Shown: in pieces, positions 35,844 through 43,746 of the stretch
How the letters are laid out: every line of letters starts with the position of its first letter
Numbering within the stretch: position 1 is the first letter of the stretch
DNA from: Pseudomonas sp. UBA4617
GTDB lineage: Bacteria; Pseudomonadota; Gammaproteobacteria; Pseudomonadales; Pseudomonadaceae
NCBI RefSeq assembly: GCF_002386445.1
Contig: NZ_DGIR01000014.1
Location: forward strand, 62,001 to 126,000
Direction: 5' to 3'
Length of the DNA stretch: 64,000 bases
Notes under the pieces: model-generated
Told to the model about the DNA's origin: nothing
What the model saw: only the letters and a program-made list of their open reading frames with translations
Databases searched by the model: none
Position numbers and translations under genes: made by a program

Positions 35844-36395
35844 ATGAAATTCTGTAGCACGTGCGGCCAGCTGGTGACTCAGCAAATCCCTGCAGGCGAC
35901 AGCCGCCTGCGCTATGTCTGCGAGTCCTGCCAGACCATTCATTACCAGAACCCCAACATTGTCGCGGGCGTGTTGCCGACCTGGGGCAGCCAGGTGCTGC
36001 TGTGCAGACGCGCCATCGAGCCGCGCCGGGGCTTCTGGACCCTCCCCGCCGGGTTCATGGAAAATGGCGAGACCCTCGACCAGGCCGCCCGTCGCGAAAC
36101 CGTCGAGGAAGCCTGCGCCCGGGTCGGCAGCCTGGCCCTGTACCAATTGTTCGACCTGCCGCACATCAATCAGGTGCATGTGTTCTTCCGTGCCGAGCTG
36201 GCGGACCTCGACTTTGCCATTGGTGTCGAAAGCCTGGAGGTACGGCTATTCGAGGAACACGAGATACCGTGGGGCGAGCTGGCTTTCCGCACAGTCACAC
36301 GCACACTAGAATGCTACTATCGTGACCGCATCGGGCAGCACTACCCCATAGGCCATGAATACCTGCCGCCGATGACTGTCTCGACCATTACCTAG
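35844..36395 (+). CDS. NUDIX hydrolase with N-terminal zinc ribbon
   Basis: A 183-aa NUDIX protein resembling the NADH-pyrophosphatase-like group. An N-terminal zinc ribbon uses C4, C7, C26 and C29 (CSTC, CESC). The NUDIX box runs from G70 with RETVEE at 84-89; the usual Gly near its end is Cys. The substrate is not predictable. AAAGGA lies upstream of the ATG at 35844. It is divergent from the CoA pyrophosphatase gene. Confidence 0.85.
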   Translation: MKFCSTCGQLVTQQIPAGDSRLRYVCESCQTIHYQNPNIVAGVLPTWGSQVLLCRRAIEPRRGFWTLPAGFMENGETLDQAARRETVEEACARVGSLALYQLFDLPHINQVHVFFRAELADLDFAIGVESLEVRLFEEHEIPWGELAFRTVTRTLECYYRDRIGQHYPIGHEYLPPMTVSTIT

Positions 36396-36417
36396 AAGCC
36401 TTCAGGGATACCGTTAC

Positions 36418-36972
36418 ATGCGCTGGTTGCTTGCCCTTTTCTGCCTTTGCGTTACCTCGGTGTCACAGGCGGCGTTCACCGAGACCATCATTCGCAAACC
36501 CCAGCCGGCAGCGCAGATTCAGTCGCCTTCGCAAAAGGCCATGCAGCCGCTGATCGACAAGGTACTGGTGATCAAGTCCGAGCGCCGCCTGCAATTGATC
36601 AGCCGTGGCGAACCCCTGAAAACCTACCGCATCTCCCTGGGCAAGCAGCCCAAGGGGCCCAAGGAACGGGAGGGTGACAAGAAAACCCCCGAGGGGCTTT
36701 ACTGGCTGGACTGGCGCAAGCAAAGCGACCGCTTCAACCTGGCCATTCACATCAACTACCCGAACGTCAGCGATGCCGCCCGTGCGACCCGTGAAGGGGT
36801 GAGTCCCGGCAGCATGATCATGATTCACGGTACGCCGATCAACGACGAGTATCCGGAGTGGTACTTCCATACGCTGGACTGGACCGATGGCTGCATTGCC
36901 ATGCGTAACCGCGACATGCAGGAAGTGTGGGACCTGGTGCGCGATGGTACGCTGATCGAGATCCGCCCTTGA
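36418..36972 (+). CDS. L,D-transpeptidase (YkuD family), secreted
   Basis: A 184-aa periplasmic protein with a signal peptide (about 1-18, ending VSQA) and a YkuD catalytic domain. The active-site motif has H137 (IHGTP) and the nucleophile C159 (TDGCIAMRN). Such enzymes crosslink peptidoglycan or attach lipoproteins to it; small single-domain members with this motif in Pseudomonas often have unknown substrates. It follows the NUDIX gene by 22 bp. Confidence 0.87.
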   Translation: MRWLLALFCLCVTSVSQAAFTETIIRKPQPAAQIQSPSQKAMQPLIDKVLVIKSERRLQLISRGEPLKTYRISLGKQPKGPKEREGDKKTPEGLYWLDWRKQSDRFNLAIHINYPNVSDAARATREGVSPGSMIMIHGTPINDEYPEWYFHTLDWTDGCIAMRNRDMQEVWDLVRDGTLIEIRP

Positions 36973-37035
36973 TATGGGCAGCGATATGAGCGGCTTGCAA
37001 CAGGCTGAAGGGAGGCTCGGCGTTCTCTGGGCGCC

Positions 37036-37695
37036 CTACCAGCGAAAGTCCCGCTGCCCGGCCAGTGCCTGCGGCCCGAGCCACTGCATACCACGCAGCA
37101 ATGGTATCAACGCCGCCTCGGACTGCAATTCATACACCAACCGGGCCCGGCGCCCAGGCAAGTCTACGTCCATTGCCAGCTGATGCTGCCCCTGTTGTGC
37201 CAGTTGCCCGCGCAGGCGCCAGCCGTTGCCGCAGTCCATTTCCAGCCAGCCCTGCCCCAGGCCCAGCGACCACGGCTCGCTCATGGCGAGGTCGGTCACC
37301 AGCAGGCGGCCGTCGCTGCCCTGGCATTGGCGCCCAGCGCCCTCGACGCGCAACGCGCCCTGCCATTGCCCAGCCAGGCGGTAATCCGTGGATGTCGTCA
37401 GCTGCGGCCCCATGGCCGTCGCCGCCAGCTGCCACTGCCATGGCCAGCCTTCAGCACGCAGTTGCCAGGCCTGACCCTGCCAGCCGACCTGCGCGCTCGC
37501 CTGCAAGCGCCAAGGCTGCAGCGCCCAGCGCAGCGGCCCTACCCCCCCCAGCTGCTGGGCCTGGCCTTGCCACAGGCTGCCACTGACTTCGCGCATGGGC
37601 AGGCCGAACGCACGCACCACCCAACTGGCCGGCAGCTCCAGCAGCAGCGACACGGCGAAAACCAGCAGCACCCAGGCCACACTTCTTCGGCTCAT
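37036..37695 (-). CDS. xcpN: Type II secretion protein GspN (XcpN)
   Basis: A bitopic inner-membrane protein of 219 aa, with one N-terminal helix (about 6-25) and a beta-rich periplasmic part. It belongs to the GspN family, which is present in only some type II systems and not always essential. Its start (37695) overlaps the gspM stop by 4 bp and it ends the long uxpA-xcp operon. Identification rests on position plus the weak pattern (LPASWVVRAFGLPMREVSGSLWQG). Confidence 0.82.
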   Translation of the reverse strand: MSRRSVAWVLLVFAVSLLLELPASWVVRAFGLPMREVSGSLWQGQAQQLGGVGPLRWALQPWRLQASAQVGWQGQAWQLRAEGWPWQWQLAATAMGPQLTTSTDYRLAGQWQGALRVEGAGRQCQGSDGRLLVTDLAMSEPWSLGLGQGWLEMDCGNGWRLRGQLAQQGQHQLAMDVDLPGRRARLVYELQSEAALIPLLRGMQWLGPQALAGQRDFRW

Positions 37696-38078
37696 GGCTG
37701 CACCACCAGCTCGAAGCGCAGCCTCTTGCCGTCGTGTTCCAGCCCCCATTGCAGTGGCTGTACGCCCTCGGTACGCAGGCTCTGCAGCCAGCCTTGCAGT
37801 TGAAGCTCGTCAACCACCTGGCCACGCAGTTGCCAGACCTTGCCTTGCGCATCGACCTCAGCCAGTTCGATGCGCCGGGCCTGGGCCGACTGGCGTAGCC
37901 GTTCGAGGTTCAACCCCGGGCCGCCGTGCAGACTGGCGGCCTGTTCCGCCAGCCCGCGCCATTGGCTGAGCTCGCGCCATTGCGCAAGGCCGGTGCGCAG
38001 AGCCAGCACGGCCAGCAACAGGGCAATCACTGCCCAGGCGAACTTGAAACGGTGACGCTGTATCCAGTCCCGGTTCAT
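37692..38078 (-). CDS. xcpZ: Type II secretion protein GspM (XcpZ)
   Basis: A 128-aa inner-membrane platform protein: short cytoplasmic N-terminus, one helix (FKFAWAVIALLLAVLALRTG, about 10-29), and a small periplasmic ferredoxin-like domain. It normally stabilises GspL. The ATG at 38078 overlaps gspL by 4 bp, and its stop overlaps gspN by 4 bp. It is slightly shorter than typical GspM (about 160 aa). Confidence 0.85.
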   Translation of the reverse strand: MNRDWIQRHRFKFAWAVIALLLAVLALRTGLAQWRELSQWRGLAEQAASLHGGPGLNLERLRQSAQARRIELAEVDAQGKVWQLRGQVVDELQLQGWLQSLRTEGVQPLQWGLEHDGKRLRFELVVQP

Positions 38079-39151
38079 GAGGCCGCCCCCAGATCGAATA
38101 CCACTTGGCCAGCTTGCACCTGAACAGTCGCACCGGCAGCGCTGGCCATGTCCTGCCAAGGCGGTGCACTACCCTCACCCGCCAGGCGCACATGCCAGCG
38201 CTGGCCATCGAAGCGCACCGCGCGCAGGTGCCAGCCGGGGTGCTCACGCAGCCAGGCCTGCAATGCCGCTTGCAGGTCTTCGAGCTGGCGCAGGCGCACT
38301 CGTTGTTGCAACTCACCTTCGCGCAGCCGTTTGAGCGCCTGCGCGGCGTGACGCGGGCTGGCCTGGGCGCCGGTCACGGCAACGACCTGGCTGCGCCAGA
38401 GTTGCGCCTGGCGCCATTGCTGGGTCATCCACAGCCCGCCCCATGCAGCAGCCAACACCAGGCAAGCGGCAAGCAGGCGGCGCTGCGGTCGGGATACCAG
38501 CGGCAGCGCACGCGCCATGCGGGCAGCCTCGAACAGGCCCGGCAATTTATCGAGCGATGGCAACGCCGTTGGCCAGGCACCGCCCAGCGACACCGTGTGC
38601 AGCTCCGTCCACGGTTGTGGAAGCGCACCACCCAATGCCTCCGGCCAGGCCAGCCAATGTTCCTGGCCATCTGCGCCCAGCCCTTTGCACAAGCGCAGAT
38701 CGGCTGTGCGCTGCCAGTGCCAGGCAGTGCCCGCCTCAGGTGTCGGCAGTAGCTGCAGCTCTGCCCAGCAACGTTCCACCGGCAAGTCCCATTCGGCGCA
38801 CTGAGTTCGCCAGCTGTCCAGCCGCTGTCGCGCCACCACCAGCAAGCGAAGGTAACCGGGCTCACGCACCAGGCAGGCACAAGTCACTTCATCCGGGGCC
38901 TGCAGCAAGCGGTCTTCGAGTAGCAGCGGCCATTCTTCACGTCTGAGCCCGGGCGGCGCCGGCACGCGAAAATGGCTGCAGGCCTCGGCAGGCACAATCA
39001 GCGCGGCGCGCGCCTGCAGGTGCAGCGGCGGCTTGCCCTGCCCCTGGTCTTGCACTACACCACCATCGACCAGCGCCCAGTGCCAGGTAGCACCTGGTCG
39101 CAGCAACAGCCAAGGCCGGGCCGCTGTGCGCCGGCGCCATTCAACTTTCAT
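38075..39151 (-). CDS. xcpY: Type II secretion protein GspL (XcpY)
   Basis: A 358-aa platform protein that recruits the ATPase GspE. The cytoplasmic actin-like domain covers about 1-220, a single membrane helix about 227-245 (LLAACLVLAAAWGGLWMTQ), and the periplasmic domain follows (HPGWHLRAVRFDGQRWHVRL). The start at 39151 gives an ATGA overlap with gspJ; four earlier residues are possible. Sequence conservation is low in this family, so position supports the call. Confidence 0.87.
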   Translation of the reverse strand: MKVEWRRRTAARPWLLLRPGATWHWALVDGGVVQDQGQGKPPLHLQARAALIVPAEACSHFRVPAPPGLRREEWPLLLEDRLLQAPDEVTCACLVREPGYLRLLVVARQRLDSWRTQCAEWDLPVERCWAELQLLPTPEAGTAWHWQRTADLRLCKGLGADGQEHWLAWPEALGGALPQPWTELHTVSLGGAWPTALPSLDKLPGLFEAARMARALPLVSRPQRRLLAACLVLAAAWGGLWMTQQWRQAQLWRSQVVAVTGAQASPRHAAQALKRLREGELQQRVRLRQLEDLQAALQAWLREHPGWHLRAVRFDGQRWHVRLAGEGSAPPWQDMASAAGATVQVQAGQVVFDLGAAS

Positions 39152-39837
39152 GAGCGCCCCCATGGGAGCGCGAAGGTGCAGACATAGGGAGCCCCGTCAC
39201 GCTGCAATTCCAGGCGCACGCCACGGCCGGGGTGCGCGGGTTGGTCGGAAGGCCAGGCCAGCCAGCGGCCGCCCTGGTAATACAGAACATTCATGGCGCT
39301 GACCCGCTCGAGCCGTTCACGCTCGAGCCAGCGCGGAGCGGCAGCGGCGTACAGGTCGGCCGAGCTTTCCAGCAGCAGGCGTTGCTCACGGGCCTCGAAA
39401 CGCAGGCGCTGACGTTGCAGGCGTGCGCCGCCTTCGGCTTCCGGCAGGCCGGTGGAGGCGACCCAGAGCAGCTGGTTGCTGGCTGGCTGCCAGTCGAGCC
39501 AGCGGCTGGCCAGGGGCAGGCGCTGTTCGTAGATACGGCGCATTACCGGGCTGTCGAAACGCCGCTCCAGGGCCAGGCAAAAGTCCAGCACCGAGGTTTC
39601 CTGGGTGGTGGCCTGCAAGCGCTCGCGCACCTTGAGCCAGCCATTGACCAAAGCGGCAAGCAGAATGCCGAGCACGGCAGTCAGGGCCAGGGCGACCATC
39701 AGCTCGATCAGGGTCAGGCCGGCCTGGCGGCGTTTCAGCGGCAAACGCCTGCGCTGATGAGAGGGCTGAACCGGTGTTGCAGCGGGCGTGTTCGCTCCCC
39801 CAGGGACCGCACAGGCTTCACGGTTTCCGTAACTCAT
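39148..39837 (-). CDS. xcpW: Type II secretion minor pseudopilin GspJ (XcpW), with extended leader
   Basis: A minor pseudopilin of 229 aa. The prepilin cleavage motif is QAG before LTLIELMVALAL, so processing by the prepilin peptidase would occur after residue 40. Normal leaders are 6-10 residues. The extra residues about 9-18 (ACAVPGGANT and on) are encoded by a stretch resembling a REP element, see the separate repeat entry. The ATG at 39837 makes the usual 4-bp overlap with gspI. A non-ATG start near the KRR of the leader cannot be ruled out. Confidence 0.87.
   Translation of the reverse strand: MSYGNREACAVPGGANTPAATPVQPSHQRRRLPLKRRQAGLTLIELMVALALTAVLGILLAALVNGWLKVRERLQATTQETSVLDFCLALERRFDSPVMRRIYEQRLPLASRWLDWQPASNQLLWVASTGLPEAEGGARLQRQRLRFEAREQRLLLESSADLYAAAAPRWLERERLERVSAMNVLYYQGGRWLAWPSDQPAHPGRGVRLELQRDGAPYVCTFALPWGRS
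39782..39816. repeat. REP-like fragment inside the gspJ leader coding region
   Basis: On the minus strand the sequence TGCGGTCCCTGGGGGAGCG then AACACGCCCGC closely follows the REP copy at about 49959-49988 (TGCGGTCCCTGTGGGAGCGG then GTTTACCCGC). It is in frame within gspJ and lies in the unusually long leader. Insertion of a REP into the 5' end of the gene is inferred. Confidence 0.6.
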
Positions 39838-40202
39838 GGGCGCTCCAGAAACACGGTGTACTGACCTAGCGGCAGGCGCTGGTCACGATCGGCGGACAGC
39901 AGTAGTTCCCCGCGACGCAAGTCGCGCACACCGGTGCGGCGCAGCTGCAACTGCCAGTGGCAGGCCTGGCCACCCTGGCTGAGTTCACCGCTCACCTGAT
40001 CGTTGCTGGGCCAGAACTGCTCGACCGCAAAGCGGGTTTGCAACTCGCGTGCACACAGCAGGCCGAAGCGGTGTTGCTGCAGGTTCTCCTGCACGGCCAA
40101 GCGCTGGCGCAGCACCTGGCTGGTGATCACTGCCAGCACGGCGGCGATCGCCAGGGCCACGGTGACCTCGAGCAAGGTGAAGCCGCGCTGATGCCGCTTC
40201 AT
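39834..40202 (-). CDS. xcpV: Type II secretion minor pseudopilin GspI (XcpV)
   Basis: A 122-aa minor pseudopilin with a 7-residue leader (MKRHQRG) before FTLLEVTVALAIAAVLAVI, the N-terminal hydrophobic helix with the conserved Glu at +5. It helps start the pseudopilus together with GspJ and GspK. It overlaps gspH and gspJ by 4 bp on either side. Confidence 0.92.
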   Translation of the reverse strand: MKRHQRGFTLLEVTVALAIAAVLAVITSQVLRQRLAVQENLQQHRFGLLCARELQTRFAVEQFWPSNDQVSGELSQGGQACHWQLQLRRTGVRDLRRGELLLSADRDQRLPLGQYTVFLERP

Positions 40203-40636
40203 GGCGCCACCGCTATATGCAAGCGGCCATCACGGCCCCAGGCCCAGCGTTGGCTACCATCGGCCCAGCGCCAGTGCACGCTGCCCGGCTGTGCCCAGCC
40301 GTGCGGGGTGAACAGCAGCTGAGGCTGCGAGCTGGCTGGCCAATCCGGGTGCAGGCCTTTGGGCCAGTCGCCCAGGGCAACCGTCTCGAGCGCCCAGGCA
40401 TCGTCTTGGCGGCGCACGAACTCCAAGCGCTGGCCGTTCCAGCGCAGGCCGCGCAGTTGCCCGGCATGCCGGGCCAGCACGGCCTGGCTGCGGATCTCCG
40501 CCGCCAGGCGCTGCAAGGCCTGCTCGACAGCGGCCTGGCCGTTGCCGAGAGCGGTCACCGCCAGCCCTGTCATCAGCCCGGCGATGGCCAGCACCACCAG
40601 CAACTCGATCAGGCTGAAACCCCGCTGCCGACGCAC
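40199..40636 (-). CDS. xcpU: Type II secretion minor pseudopilin GspH (XcpU)
   Basis: A 145-aa minor pseudopilin with the leader MRRQRG and FSLIELLVVLAIAGLMTGLA, followed by a beta-rich globular domain. It begins 3 bp after gspG and overlaps gspI by 4 bp. Order G-H-I-J is the standard one. Confidence 0.92.
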   Translation of the reverse strand: MRRQRGFSLIELLVVLAIAGLMTGLAVTALGNGQAAVEQALQRLAAEIRSQAVLARHAGQLRGLRWNGQRLEFVRRQDDAWALETVALGDWPKGLHPDWPASSQPQLLFTPHGWAQPGSVHWRWADGSQRWAWGRDGRLHIAVAP

Positions 40637-40639
40637 CCG

Positions 40640-41074
40640 TTACAGCTCCCAGTTGCCCAGGTCGGCATCCTGGCCTTCGCCTCCCGGCAGGCCGTCGGCG
40701 CCCAGCGAGTACACGTCGACCCGGCCATGCTCGCCGGGCATGCGGTACTGATACGGGGTACCCCACGGGTCTTCCGGCAGGCGGCGCACGTAGCCGTCAC
40801 TGCGCCAAGCCCGGGGCAGCGGCTCGTGAACCGGTTTTTTCACCAGCGCAGCCAGGCCCTGCTCGTTGCTGGGAAAGCGCAGGTTGTCCAGACGGTACAT
40901 GTCCAGCGCCTGCTCCAGGGTGGCCAGGTCGGCCATGACCTTCTGTTTCATGGCCTTGTCCTGGTTGCCGAGCACGCTGGGCGCGACCACGGCGATGAGC
41001 AGGCCGATGATGAAGATCACCACCATGATTTCCATGAGGGTGAAACCGCGCTGGCGGTGGCGTCGATGCTGCAT
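40640..41074 (-). CDS. xcpT: Type II secretion major pseudopilin GspG (XcpT)
   Basis: The main subunit of the pseudopilus, 144 aa. The leader MQHRRHRQRG precedes FTLMEIMVVIFIIGLLIAVV, and the C-terminal calcium-site region has SLGADGLPGGEGQDADLGNW. The ATG at 41074 has AAGGAG seven bases upstream, the strongest ribosome-binding site in the operon, fitting the high copy number of this subunit. The frame continues open upstream through gspF in another reading frame, which is not meaningful. Confidence 0.95.
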   Translation of the reverse strand: MQHRRHRQRGFTLMEIMVVIFIIGLLIAVVAPSVLGNQDKAMKQKVMADLATLEQALDMYRLDNLRFPSNEQGLAALVKKPVHEPLPRAWRSDGYVRRLPEDPWGTPYQYRMPGEHGRVDVYSLGADGLPGGEGQDADLGNWEL

Positions 41075-41091
41075 GGCAATACTCCTTGCGT

Positions 41092-42294
41092 TCACAGTTG
41101 CAGGCCCTGGTTGAGTTGCATGATCGGCAGCAGCACCGCCAGCACGATGAACAGCACCACGGCGCCCATCACCAGGATCATCAGGGGTTCGAACAGCGCC
41201 ATGGCGGTGTCGACCTGGCGGGCGAAGCCGCGCTCCTGGTCGTCGGCCACCCGCTCGAGCATGTTGGCCAGGGTGCCGCTGGCCTCGCCACTGCCGACCA
41301 TGTTCACCAGCAGTGGTGGGAATTGCTGGCTGGCATCCAGCGCGCGGTGCAGGCTGGTGCCGCCCTGCACCTGCAGGCGCACCTGTTCCATGGCCTGGCG
41401 GATACGCCGGTTGCCGACGGTTTCGGTGGCCACTTGCAGGGCTTCGAGCAGGGCCACGCCGCTGCCAGTGAGGATGGCCAGGCTGCGTGCCAGGCGCGCG
41501 CTTTCCAGCACCTGCAGCAGGTTGCCGACACGTGGCAGGCGCAACAGCCACTGGTCACGGCGCAGGCACCATTGCGGCTTGCGCAGCAACCAGCCACCGA
41601 GCGCCGCGAGCACCACGGCCAGCCCCAGCAGCCAAGGCCCGGCCTGGACCAGCCCCTGGCTCAGGCCGATCAACAGCGAGGTGATCAGCGGCAGGCTCTG
41701 CCCGGCATGGGCGAATTGCTCGGTGAGCTTGGGCACGACGAAGGTCATCAGGCCGATGACCACCGCCAGCGACACGCCCATCAGCACCGTGGGGTAGATC
41801 AGCGCAGTGCGCGCCTTGTGCTGTTGCCGTTGCACCTGTTCCAGGTGATCGGCCAGGCGGGTCAATACCTGGGCCAGGCGCCCGGAGCGTTCGCCGGCCT
41901 CGACCAATGCGCAGTACAGGCCACTGAACGGTGCGCCTTGGCGCGCCAGGCTGCGGGCCAGGCCCAGGCCTTCGGCAAGCGAGCCGCGCAAGGCCACCAG
42001 CACGCTATGCAGGGCGGGCTGGCGCAATTGACGTTCAAGGGTGGCCAGGGCGTCGACCAGGGGGATGCCGGCAGCCGTCAGGGTGGCCAGTTGACGGGTC
42101 AGTTCGCATAGCTGGGCGCGGCTCAGGCGCTGGCGCCGGGGTTGCCGGGTACCGGCCTCGTGGCGCTGCAACTGGCGGGCGAACAGCCCCTGCTCGCGCA
42201 ACAACTGGCGCGCGTGGCGTTCGCTGTCGGCTTGCAGGCTGGCCTTGCGGGTCTTGCCGGCAAGGTCGACGGCCTGGTAGCGATAGGTCGGCAT
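41092..42294 (-). CDS. xcpS: Type II secretion platform protein GspF (XcpS)
   Basis: A polytopic inner-membrane protein of 400 aa with two repeated cytoplasmic T2SF domains and three helices (about 165-190, 215-235 and 370-395). Conserved segments are TRQLATLTAAGIPLVDALA and ARLARSLAILTGSGVALLEAL. It starts 3 bp after gspE. Confidence 0.95.
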   Translation of the reverse strand: MPTYRYQAVDLAGKTRKASLQADSERHARQLLREQGLFARQLQRHEAGTRQPRRQRLSRAQLCELTRQLATLTAAGIPLVDALATLERQLRQPALHSVLVALRGSLAEGLGLARSLARQGAPFSGLYCALVEAGERSGRLAQVLTRLADHLEQVQRQQHKARTALIYPTVLMGVSLAVVIGLMTFVVPKLTEQFAHAGQSLPLITSLLIGLSQGLVQAGPWLLGLAVVLAALGGWLLRKPQWCLRRDQWLLRLPRVGNLLQVLESARLARSLAILTGSGVALLEALQVATETVGNRRIRQAMEQVRLQVQGGTSLHRALDASQQFPPLLVNMVGSGEASGTLANMLERVADDQERGFARQVDTAMALFEPLMILVMGAVVLFIVLAVLLPIMQLNQGLQL

Positions 42295-42297
42295 GGC

Positions 42298-43746
42298 TCA
42301 GCCCTGCACCACACGCAGCACTTCGGCCAGGCTCGTCTCGCCACGCGCCAGGCAGTCGCTGGCCATCGCCACCAGGCTCTGCCTGCGTTCGGCCAGGTAG
42401 TCGTGCATGGCCAGTTCGCTGGCACCGTCATACAGCAGGCCGACCAGACCGGCGTCCAATTCGATGAATTCGTACAAGCCCAGGCGCCCCCGGTAACCGC
42501 TGCCCTGGCACTGCTCGCAGCCCACCGCGTGGTAACTGCTGCCGAGCGCCGCCAGCTCGGGCCACAGCCCCCGTTCAGCCGCCTGCAGCGGGTGCGCCAC
42601 GGCGCAACTGCACAGGCGCCGCACCAGGCGCTGGGCCAGTACGCCGCGCAGGCACGAGGCGATCAGGAACGGTTCGATGCCCATGTCGCGCAGGCGGGTC
42701 ACTGCGCCCACCGCACTGTTGGTGTGCAGGGTGGACAGCACCAGGTGGCCGGTGAGGCTGGCCTGCACGGCAATCTGCGCGGTTTCCTGGTCGCGGATTT
42801 CGCCGAGCATGATGACGTCCGGGTCCTGCCGCAGGATTGCCCGCAAGCCGCTGGCGAAGGTCAGCCCGGCACGCGGGTTGATGGCGGTCTGGCCAATGCC
42901 GGCGATGGCGTACTCCACTGGGTCCTCGACAGTGAGGATATTGCGGCTGCCGTCGTTGAGGCTATTGAGGCTGGCGTAGAGGGTGGTGGTTTTGCCCGAA
43001 CCGGTCGGGCCGGTGGCCAGTACGATGCCGTTGGGCCGCGCCAGGCAACCGCGCAGGCCCTGCAGCACCGCCGGCGGCATGCCCAGGTTGCCCAGCGCCA
43101 GCAGGCTGGCCTGCTTGTCGAGCACGCGCATCACCACCCGTTCGCCATGGATGCCAGGCAGGGTCGAGACCCGCACGTCCACCTCGCGCCCGGCTGCACG
43201 CAGGGTGATACGGCCATCCTGGGGCTGGCGCTTTTCGGCAATGTCCAGGCGCGCCATGACCTTGATCCGCGACACCAGCATGGCTGAAAGCGCACGGGGT
43301 GGGCGCAACACCTCGCGCAGGTGGCCGTCCACCCGCAGGCGCACCACCAGGCTCTGCTCGAAGGTTTCGATGTGGATATCCGAGGCGCGCAGGCGCAGTG
43401 CCTGGCCGAACAGGCCGTTGATCAGGCGGATCACCGGGGCTTCGTCGTCGCTTTCCAGCAGGTCCTCGATGCGCGGCATCTCGCTCATCAGGCTGTCCAG
43501 GTCAACCTGCTCGCCGATGCCTTCGATCAGTGCCTCGGTGGCGTTGGCCTCAGCCTGGTACAGCTGGCCCAGGCGTTCATCGAACAGCGCAGGCTCGAGA
43601 TATTCGAGCAGGCTGGGCTGGCCATGCACACGCAGCAGCTCTTGCAGCTGTGCGCTGTCGGCATCGGGCCGCAGCCACAGCTGCCAGCCCTGCTCGGCCG
43701 GGGCCATGGCTACCCCACTCTGGCGCGCTTGGCGATAAGGCAGCAT
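42298..43746 (-). CDS. xcpR: Type II secretion ATPase GspE (XcpR)
   Basis: The assembly ATPase, 482 aa, on the cytoplasmic face bound to GspL. The N1/N2 domains precede the RecA-like core with Walker A GPTGSGKT (246-253), the Asp box (LTVEDPVEY), Walker B (VIMLGEIRDQETA) and His box (LVLSTLHTN). The cysteine module (CSC ... CEQC) near 400 probably binds zinc. ATG at 43746 shares one base with the gspD stop; a GTG one codon earlier is also possible. Confidence 0.95.
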   Translation of the reverse strand: MLPYRQARQSGVAMAPAEQGWQLWLRPDADSAQLQELLRVHGQPSLLEYLEPALFDERLGQLYQAEANATEALIEGIGEQVDLDSLMSEMPRIEDLLESDDEAPVIRLINGLFGQALRLRASDIHIETFEQSLVVRLRVDGHLREVLRPPRALSAMLVSRIKVMARLDIAEKRQPQDGRITLRAAGREVDVRVSTLPGIHGERVVMRVLDKQASLLALGNLGMPPAVLQGLRGCLARPNGIVLATGPTGSGKTTTLYASLNSLNDGSRNILTVEDPVEYAIAGIGQTAINPRAGLTFASGLRAILRQDPDVIMLGEIRDQETAQIAVQASLTGHLVLSTLHTNSAVGAVTRLRDMGIEPFLIASCLRGVLAQRLVRRLCSCAVAHPLQAAERGLWPELAALGSSYHAVGCEQCQGSGYRGRLGLYEFIELDAGLVGLLYDGASELAMHDYLAERRQSLVAMASDCLARGETSLAEVLRVVQG

